NCBI RefSeq assembly: GCF_026341275.1
Contig: NZ_JAIFZO010000002.1
Span: forward strand, 8,462,118 to 8,526,117
Direction of reading: 5' to 3'
DNA: 64,000 nt
Origin: Streptomyces ortus
GTDB lineage: Bacteria > Actinomycetota > Actinomycetes > Streptomycetales > Streptomycetaceae
Made by a program: the position numbers and the translations under genes. The notes under the pieces are model-generated. The model made no database searches. It had not been told where the DNA came from and saw only the letters and a list, made by a program, of their open reading frames with translations. How positions within the stretch are numbered: the first letter of the stretch is position 1; the number at the start of each line of letters is the position of its first letter. Below are positions 52,701 through 61,700 of the stretch, piece after piece.

Positions 52701-55700
52701 CACTGGTCGCGGCCGGGACGGGGGAAGCGACCACCAAGGTCATGGACACGGGTGTCGGTGAGGTGCCGCTGACCCCGGTGATGCGCGAACTGCTCGACCG
52801 AGTAGGCCCGGAGGCTGTACGGCAGATCGTCCAGCCGGTGGTCATGGAGGCGCCGGCGGGGCTGGACCTTGACGTGCTTGTCGCCGCTCTGCACACGGTG
52901 GTGAACCGTCATGATGTCCTGCGAGCCCGGTTAATGTCGGATTCCGGCGTGTTGGTGGTACCGGAAGCGGATGCGGTGGATGTGTCCGGGCTGGCGGCTC
53001 GGGTGGATGTGATCGGGGCTGATCCGGCTGCTGCGGTGGCGGAGCAGATCGTTGCGGCGGTGGCGCGGTTGGATCCTGCTGCCGGGGTGATGGTGCAGGT
53101 GGTGTGGCTGGACGCGGGGCCGGATGTGCCGGGCCGCCTCGTCGTGGTGGCCAACCACCTGGTCGTGGACACCGTTTCCTGGCAGGTGCTGCTGCCCGAC
53201 CTGGAGCAGGCGTGCAAGGCGTTGGCTGAGGGACGTCCCGCGGAGTTGGATCCGGTACCGGTGTCGTTCCGTGCGTGGGCGCGTGAACTGGCGGTGGAGG
53301 CGGTTCGGCCCGAGCGGGTGGCCGAATTGCCGGTGTGGCGTGCGGTGGTGGACGGTCCGCAGGAGTTGCTGACGGATGTTCCGCTGGATCCGCTGGTGGA
53401 TCGGGGTGCGACGGTCCGTGAGGTGGCGGTGACCGTCCCGGTGGCGGTGACTGCGGCGCTGCTGGGGGCAGTGCCGTCAGCATTCCATGCCGGCGTGGAC
53501 GAGGTGCTGCTGGCCGGGCTGGCCGGGGCGGTCGGCGAGCGGGCCGGGTCTGCCGGATTCTTGGTGGATGTCGAGGGGCATGGGCGTGAGCCGCTGTCAG
53601 GTATCCCCGATCTGTCGCGCACGGTTGGCTGGTTCACGTCCTCGCATCCCGTACGGCTCAGCGCGAGCGTCGGCGCTGACGGTGGTGTGTCGGTGCTGGG
53701 GGCGAAGGAGCAGATGCGGGCGGTGCCCGGGGACGGCCTCGGCTACGGCCTGTTGCGGCACGTTAATCCGGAGACCACCGCCGAGTTGGCGGGGCTGCCC
53801 TCCGCGCAGGTCGGCTTCAACTACCTCGGGCGCGTAGGGACGGGCGAGGGCTTCCGGGCGGGAGGTATGCCCGACACTCCGGTGATGCATGCGGTGGAAC
53901 TGCTCGCATCGGTACGCGAGGTGGCAGACGGCCCAGTACTGGAACTGGTGCTGGCCTGGCCGGAACGGTTGATGGCGGCCGACCGGGCACGCGCGCTGCT
54001 GGAGGCTTGGGCGGAGGCACTGTCAGCGCTTACGGCGCAGGTCCGCGACGGGGCCGGCGGCCATTCCCCCTCCGACTTCCCCATGGCCTCCCTGTCTCAG
54101 GAGGGTGTGGAGGAGCTGGAGTCGGCGGTGCCCGGTCTGGAGGATGTGTGGCCGCTGTCCCCACTCCAGGCAGGGCTGCTCTTCCACTCGTCGTTCGATG
54201 ACGACGGCGGGGCGGATGTGTATGCCGGTCAGCGCGCGCTTGCCCTGGACGGGCCCATGGATGTCGGTCGGCTACGCGCCTCGTGGGATCTGGTGGTGGG
54301 GCGGCATGCGATCTTGCGTGCGGGATTCCACCGACTGGCGTCGGGTGAGGCGGTCCAGGTCGTCGCGCGGCAGGTGGAACTGCCGTGGCGCGAGTTCGAT
54401 GTGAGCGGTCTGCCGGAGGCTGAAGCGGAGGCTGAGGCGGCCCGGTTGTCCGGGGAAGAGTTGGCGGCCGGCTTTGAACTCGGGCGGGCTCCACTGCTGC
54501 GGGTACTGCTGCTCCGTCTGGGCGAACGGCGCCATCGACTGGTGCTGACGTCCCATCACATCGTGCTCGACGGATGGTCGTTGCCGATCCTGCTGAACGA
54601 GCTGCAGACGGTGTACCGGGCGGGCGGAGGCACCCAGGCGTTGCCTGCGGTGCGGTCGTACCGGGATTACCTGTCGTGGCTCGGCCGTCAGGACCGGGAG
54701 GCCGCGCGGGCCGCGTGGCGGGAGGAACTGGCCGGGGCGGAGGAGCCGACGCTGGTTGCTCCGATGGATCCGGCCCGGTTGCCGATGCGGCCCGAGGCGG
54801 TGCGTGTCGAGTGCGGGGCCGAGCTGACGCGGGCGCTGAACGACGTGGCCCGCCGAGGCGGCGTAACGATGGCGACGGTGGTGCAGGGTGCGTGGGCTCT
54901 GGTGCTGGCCCGTTTGTCGGGGCGCCGGGATGTGGTGTTCGGGACGACGGTGGCGGGGCGGCCGGCGGATCTGCCGGGTGCGGAGTCGTTGATCGGGTTG
55001 TTCATCAACACCCTGCCGGTGCGGGTCCAGATGGATGGCGGGGAATCCGTACTCGAACTGCTGGACCGACTGCAGCGCCGCCAGCTCGGCGTGATGGGTC
55101 ACCAGCACCTCGGGCTGGCGGAGATCAAGCAGGTCGCCGGGCCGGGCGCGGAGTTCGACACGCTTGTCGTCTACGAGAACTATCCGCAGTCCGCCGAGGC
55201 GAGGCCGGATGACCCCGACGCTCTCGTCATTCGGCCGGGTGGCCGGACGCGGGATGCCAGTCACTATCCGCTGGGGTTGATCGTCGCGCCGGGTGAGCGG
55301 ATGGAGTTGCAGCTGGATCATCGTCCGGACCTGTTCGACCGGGCGCGGGCCGATGAGGTGTTGGCCGCGCTGGTGCGGGTGTTGGAGCAGTTCGCTGCTG
55401 ACCCGGAGCTGCCTTTGGGGCGAATAGGGTTGCTGGACTCGGAACGGCGGGAGCGTCTGACGCGGGACTGGCAGGACGTGTCCCCGCGGGTGCCTTCCGG
55501 GACGTTGCCTGAGTTGCTTGCGGAGCAGGTGCGGCGGTCGCCGGACGCGCCGGCCCTTGAGTCGGGCGCACACAGTTTGACGTATGCGGAGGTGGAGGCT
55601 GAGGCTGGTCGGTTGGCGCGCTATCTGATCGCTGCGGGGGTGGGTCCGGAGCGGCGGGTTGCTGTGGTGGCTGAGCGGTCGGTGACCACGGTGGTGGCGT

Positions 55701-58700
55701 TGCTGGCGGTCTCGATGGCGGGCGGAGCCTTCGTCCCGCTGGACCCCGCACACCCTGCGGACCGGCTCGCTCTGGTGCTGGAGGACGCCGACCCGGTCGT
55801 GGTGCTGTGTACGCACGCCACTTGGTCCGTGCTGCCGGAAGTACGCCGAGAGCGGGTGATCGTTCTGGACGATCCGGAGACCGTGACGGCTGTGGCCGGT
55901 TGTGTGCCGGGTCGGGTGGTGGATGCGGAGCGGATCGTGCCGTTGGGGGTGGCGAATGCTGCGTATGTCATTCATACCTCGGGTTCGACGGGGCGGCCGA
56001 AGGGGGTCGTTGTGTCGCATGCGGGGTTGGCGAATCTGGCGTGGGCGCAGGTTGATCGGTTTGCGGTGGGGGAGCGGGCGCGGGTGTTGCAGTTCGCGTC
56101 GTTGAGTTTTGACGCGGCGGTGTCGGAGTTGTGTATGGCGTTGGTGTCGGGTGCGGTGTTGGTGGTGGCTGGGGCTGAGGGGTTGCCGCCGAGGGTGTCG
56201 TTGGGTGAGGCGGTGGAGCGCACACACGCGACGCATGTGACGGTTCCGCCGGGTGTGCTGGCGGTGGAGGATGCGTTGCCGGCGGGGTTGGAGACGTTGG
56301 TGGTGGCGGGTGAGGTGTGTCCGCCGGGGTTGGTCGACCGTTGGTCGGTGGGGCGGCGGATGGTCAATGCGTACGGTCCGACCGAAGTGACCGTGTGTGC
56401 GGCGATGAGCCTGCCTCTCACCCCCGGAGACGGGTCCAGGACGGGTGCGGGTGACACCGACGGTGTGCCGATCGGGCGGCCGACGGTGAACATGCGGGCC
56501 TATGTCCTGGACCAGTTCCTCCAGCCGGTGCCGGTCGGCGTGGCAGGTGAGCTGTATGTGTCCGGGCCCGGGCTGGCGCGCGGTTACTCCGGGCGCCCGG
56601 ACCTGACAGCGGAGCGGTTCGTGGCCGATCCGTTCGACGCCGGGGCGCGCATGTACCGCACCGGAGACCTGGCGCGCTGGCTTCCCGACGGTCAACTGAC
56701 GTTCGTGGGCCGGGTGGACGAGCAGGTGAAGATCCGCGGCTTCCGCATCGAGCTGGGCGAGGTGGAAGCCGCCCTCGACGACCACCTGGAGGTCGCGCAG
56801 GCCGTCGTGACGGTACGGGACGGCAGGCTCGTCGCCCATGTCGTGGGCGGAGCGGAGGCAGGCGAACTGCGGGAGTTCGTCGCCGCGCGTCTGCCGGAGT
56901 ACATGGTTCCGGCGGCGGTGGTGGTGCTCGACGCGTTCCCGCTGACGGTGAACGGCAAGGTGGACCGGGCTGCTCTTCCCGACCCGGAGTTCGGTGGTTC
57001 GGGCTCGACACGAGGGCCCGGTACGGCGGCCGAGGAGGCCTTGTGTGCGCTGTTCGCGGAGGTGCTGGGTCTGGAGGCGGGTGCGATCGGGGTCGGGGAC
57101 AGCTTCTTCGAGCTGGGCGGCGATTCGATCATGTCGATGCAGCTCGCGTCCCGGGCTCGTCGTTCCGGTTGGTTGCTGACCCCGAGGCAGATCTTCGAGG
57201 AGAAGACCCCGGAGCGGCTGGCACTGGTGGTGGCCGGGTCCGAGGAGGCCTCCACCGGGGCTGAGGACTCGGGTGTCGGAGAGGTGCCGTGGACGCCGTT
57301 GATGCGGTCGATGGGCGAGGAGGTGCTGCGGTCCGGCTTCGCGCAGTGGACGGTGATCGGCGCGCCGGCCGACCTGGGCATGGACGTTCTCAGGGCGGGC
57401 GTGAGCGCGCTGGTGGAAGCCCACGGGATGCTGCGGGCCCAGGTCGGGAGCGACCAGGTGTTGGTGGTTGCGGAGGCGGCTGGGATCGACGTGTCCGGGC
57501 TGGTGGCTCGGGTGGATGCCGCAGACCTGGCTGTGGGGAAGTTGGACCGGCTGGCGGTGGATGCCGCTCGGCAGGCTGTGACGAGGCTGGATCCGGTGGC
57601 CGGGGTGATGGTGCAGGTGGTGTGGGTGGATGCCGGGCCGGAGCGGGTCGGTCGGATCGTGCTGGCCGCGCATCACCTGGCGGTCGACGGGGTGTCGTGG
57701 CGCGTGCTGGTTCCCGACCTGCAGAGCGCGTGCGAGGCGGCGGGCGCGGGCCGGCGGCCGGATCCCGCGCCGGCGCCGACTTCCTTCCGCACCTGGGCGG
57801 AGGGACTGCGGCGGGCCGCCCGGAGCCCGGAGCGGGTGAGCGAGTTGGACGCCTGGGTCGACCTGGTCGCCGGAACGGACGGCGACGGGGAACCGCTCAT
57901 CGGCGGCCGTCCGCTGGACCCGGAGACCGACACGGTCGCGACGCTGCGCCACCGTACGTGGTCGGTGCCGGTGGGTGAGGCTGCTGTGCTCGTCGGTGAC
58001 GCGCCGGGGGTGTTCCACTGCGGGTTGCACGAGATGTTGCTGGCGACGTTGGCCGGTGCGGTGGCGGGTCGGCCTACGTGGTCGGCTGCGCCGGGTGGGT
58101 TCCTGGTGGAGGTCGAGGGGCATGGCCGGGAGCCGTTGTCGGAGGGCATGGAGCTGTCGCGGACAGTGGGCTGGTTCACCGCGGCCCACCCGGTCCGCCT
58201 GGACGCCTCCGCAGTCGACCTCGCCGAAGCCGCCGCCGGCGGTGCGGCGGCCGGTGTGCTGGTGAAGCGGGTGAAGGAGCAGGTGCAAGCGGTGCCCGGG
58301 GACGGCCTCGGTCACGGCCTGCTGCGTCACCTGAACCCGGACACGGCGCCGGTGTTGGCGGGTCTGCCGGTGCCGCAGGTCGGGTTCAACTATCTGGGCC
58401 GGTTCGCGACCGCCGGTGGTGCTGAGCCGGGCCCGGTCGAGCCGTGGCAGACGGCCGGGGACACGGCCGTAGGAGGAGCTGCGGATCCGGGGATGCCGGT
58501 GCTGCACGCGCTCGCCGCGGGTGCCGTGGTGGCGGACACGGTCAGCGGGCCGGAGCTGACGCTCACCCTGAGCTGGCCCGCCGCGCTCCTGGACGAGACC
58601 GACGTGGAGGAGGTGGGCCGGGCCTGGCTCGGCCTGCTGTCGGGCCTCGCCGCGCACACCGCCGGTCCCCAGGCCGGCGGCCACACCCCCTCCGACTTCC

Positions 58701-61700
58701 CGCTGGTTTCCCTGTCTCAGGAGGGTGTGGAGGAGCTGGAGTCGGTGGTGCCCGGTCTGGAGGATGTGTGGCCGCTGTCCCCACTCCAGGAAGGGCTGCT
58801 GTTCCACGCGTCTCTCGACGAGGGTGCCGGGGCGGATGTGTATGCCGGTCAGCGCGCGCTTGCCCTGGACGGGCCTCTGGATGTCGGTCGGCTACGGGCG
58901 TCGTGGGATGTGGTGGTGGGGCGGCATGCGATCTTGCGTGCGGGGTTCCATCACCTGGCCTCGGGTGAAGCGGTGCAGGTTGTCCCGCGCGAGGTGGAAC
59001 TGCCATGGCGCGCAGCCGACTTGAGTGGCCTGTCGGAAGCTGATGCGGAGGCTGAGGCGGTCCGGTTGTCCGGGGACGAGTTGTCGGCCGGGTTCGATCT
59101 CGCGCGGGGTCCGCTGCTGCGACTGTTGCTGCTTCGTCTCGGCGGGCGGCATCATCGGTTGGTGATGACGTCACATCACAGCGTCGTCGACGGTTGGTCG
59201 TTGTCCGTGATGATCGACGAGCTCTCGGCGGCGTACGCCGCGGGCGGGGATGCCGGGGCGTTGCCTGCGGTGCGGTCGTACCGGGATTACCTGTCGTGGC
59301 TCGGCTGTCAGGATCGGGAGGCTGCGCGGGCTGCGTGGCGGGAGGAACTGGCCGGGGCGGAGGAGCCGACGCTGGTTGCTCCGGTGGATCCGGCCCGGTT
59401 GCCGATGCGGCCGGAAGCGGTGCGTGTCGAGTGCGGGGCCGAGCTGACCCGGACGCTGGAGGAGCTGACGCGGGAGCGCGGTTTCACCATGGCGACAGTG
59501 GTGCAGGGGGCGTGGGCTCTGGTCCTGGCTCGGTTGTCGGGGCGCCGGGATGTGGTGTTCGGGACGACGGTGGCGGGGCGGCCGGCGGATCTGCCGGGTG
59601 CGGAGTCGTTGATCGGGTTGTTCATCAACACCCTGCCGGTACGGGTCGAGTTGCCGGGCAGTCTGTCCGTGGCCGGCATGCTGTCCGAACTCCAAGCCCG
59701 ACAGGTGAACCTGATGGGTCATCAGAACCTCGGGCTGGCGGAGATCAAGCAGGTCGCCGGGCCGGGCGCGGAATTCGACACGCTCGTGGTCTACGAGAAC
59801 TATCCGCACTCAGCCATGGCCGCGCCGGACGGCCCCGACGCCCTCACTATCCGGCCGGGCGGCATCCCTCACGACGCCAGTCACTATCCGCTGGGGTTGA
59901 TCGTCGCGCCGGGTGAGCGGATGGAGTTGCAGCTGGATCATCGTCCGGACCTGTTCGACCGGGCGCGGGCCGATGAGGTGTTGGCCGCGCTGGTGCGGGT
60001 GTTGGAGCAGTTCGCTGCTGACCCGGAGCTGCCTTTGGGGCGAATAGGGTTGCTGGACTCGGAACGGCGGGAGCGTCTGACGCGGGACTGGCAGGACGTG
60101 TCCCCGCGGGTGCCTTCCGGGACGTTGCCTGAGTTGCTTGCGGAGCAGGTGCGGCGGTCGCCGGACGCGCCGGCTCTTGAGTCGGGCGCACACAGTGTGA
60201 CGTATGCGGAGGTGGAGGCTGAGGCTGGTCGGTTGGCGCGGTATCTGATCGCTGCGGGGGTGGGTCCGGAGCGGCGGGTTGCTGTGGTGGCTGAGCGGTC
60301 GGTGACCACGGTGGTGGCGTTGCTGGCGGTTTCGATGGCGGGCGGAGCCTTCGTCCCGCTGGATCCGGGGCATCCCGCCGAGCGTCTGGCCTTGGTGTTG
60401 GAGGACGCAGATCCGGTCGCGGTGCTGTGCACGCGTGCGGGCCGTGCGGCGTTGCCCGGGGCGAACCAGACCGGGGCGATTGCCCTGGACGATCCGGAGG
60501 TGTCCGCTGTCGTGGCCGGTTGTGTGCCGGGTCGGGTGGTGGATGCGGAGCGGATCGTGCCGTTGGGGGTGGCGAATGCTGCGTATGTCATTCATACCTC
60601 GGGTTCGACGGGGCGGCCGAAGGGGGTCGTTGTGTCGCATGCGGGGTTGGCGAATCTGGCGTGGGCGCAGGTTGATCGGTTTGCGGTGGGGGAGCGGGCG
60701 CGGGTGTTGCAGTTCGCGTCGTTGAGTTTTGACGCGGCGGTGTCGGAGTTGTGTATGGCGTTGGTGTCGGGTGCGGTGTTGGTGGTGGCTGGGGCTGAGG
60801 GGTTGCCGCCGAGGGTGTCGTTGGGTGAGGCGGTGGAGCGCACACACGCGACGCATGTGACGGTTCCGCCGGGTGTGCTGGCGGTGGAGGATGCGTTGCC
60901 GGCGGGGTTGGAGACGTTGGTGGTGGCGGGTGAGGTGTGTCCGCCGGGGTTGGTCGACCGTTGGTCGGTGGGGCGGCGGATGGTGAATGCGTACGGTCCG
61001 ACCGAAGTGACCGTGTGCGCGGCGATGAGCCTGCCCCTCAACCCCGGAGACGGATCGGGGGGAAGCGTCCCGATCGGCCGTCCACTGCGCAACGCGCGGA
61101 CGTTCGTGCTCGACGAGTTCCTCCAGCCGGTGCCGGTCGGCGTGGCGGGTGAGCTGTATGTGTCCGGGCCCGGGCTGGCGCGCGGTTACTCCGGGCGCCC
61201 GGACCTGACCGCGGAGCGGTTCGTCGCCGCCCCCTTCGGTGAGGGCGAGCGGATGTACCGCACCGGTGACCTGATCCGCTGGACCGCCGAGGGCCAACTG
61301 GAGTTCGTGGGGCGCGCGGACGAGCAGGTGAAGATCCGCGGCTTCCGCATCGAACTGGGCGAGGTGGAGGCGGTGTTGGAGGCCCACCTCCTGGTCGCCC
61401 ATGCCGTCGTGATGGTCCGTGAGGGACGGCTGGTGGGCTACGTAGTCGGCCACGAGGTGGATGCCGACGCCCTGCGGGTCTTCGCCTCCTCGCGACTGCC
61501 GGAGTACATGGTTCCGGCGGCGGTGGTGGTGCTCGACGCGTTCCCGCTGACGGTGAACGGGAAAGTGGACCGGCCTGCTCTTCCCGACCGGGAGTTCGGT
61601 GGTTCGGGCTCGATACGAGGGCCCGGGACGGCGGCCGAGGAGGCCCTGTGTGCGCTGTTCGCGGAGGTGCTGGGTCTGGAGGCGGGTGCGATCGGGGTCG

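Noticed and set aside
42580..61020. Long near-identical blocks as mobile-element copies
   Set aside because: They are the conserved cores of A, T and E domains in one reading frame, without inverted ends or transposase.
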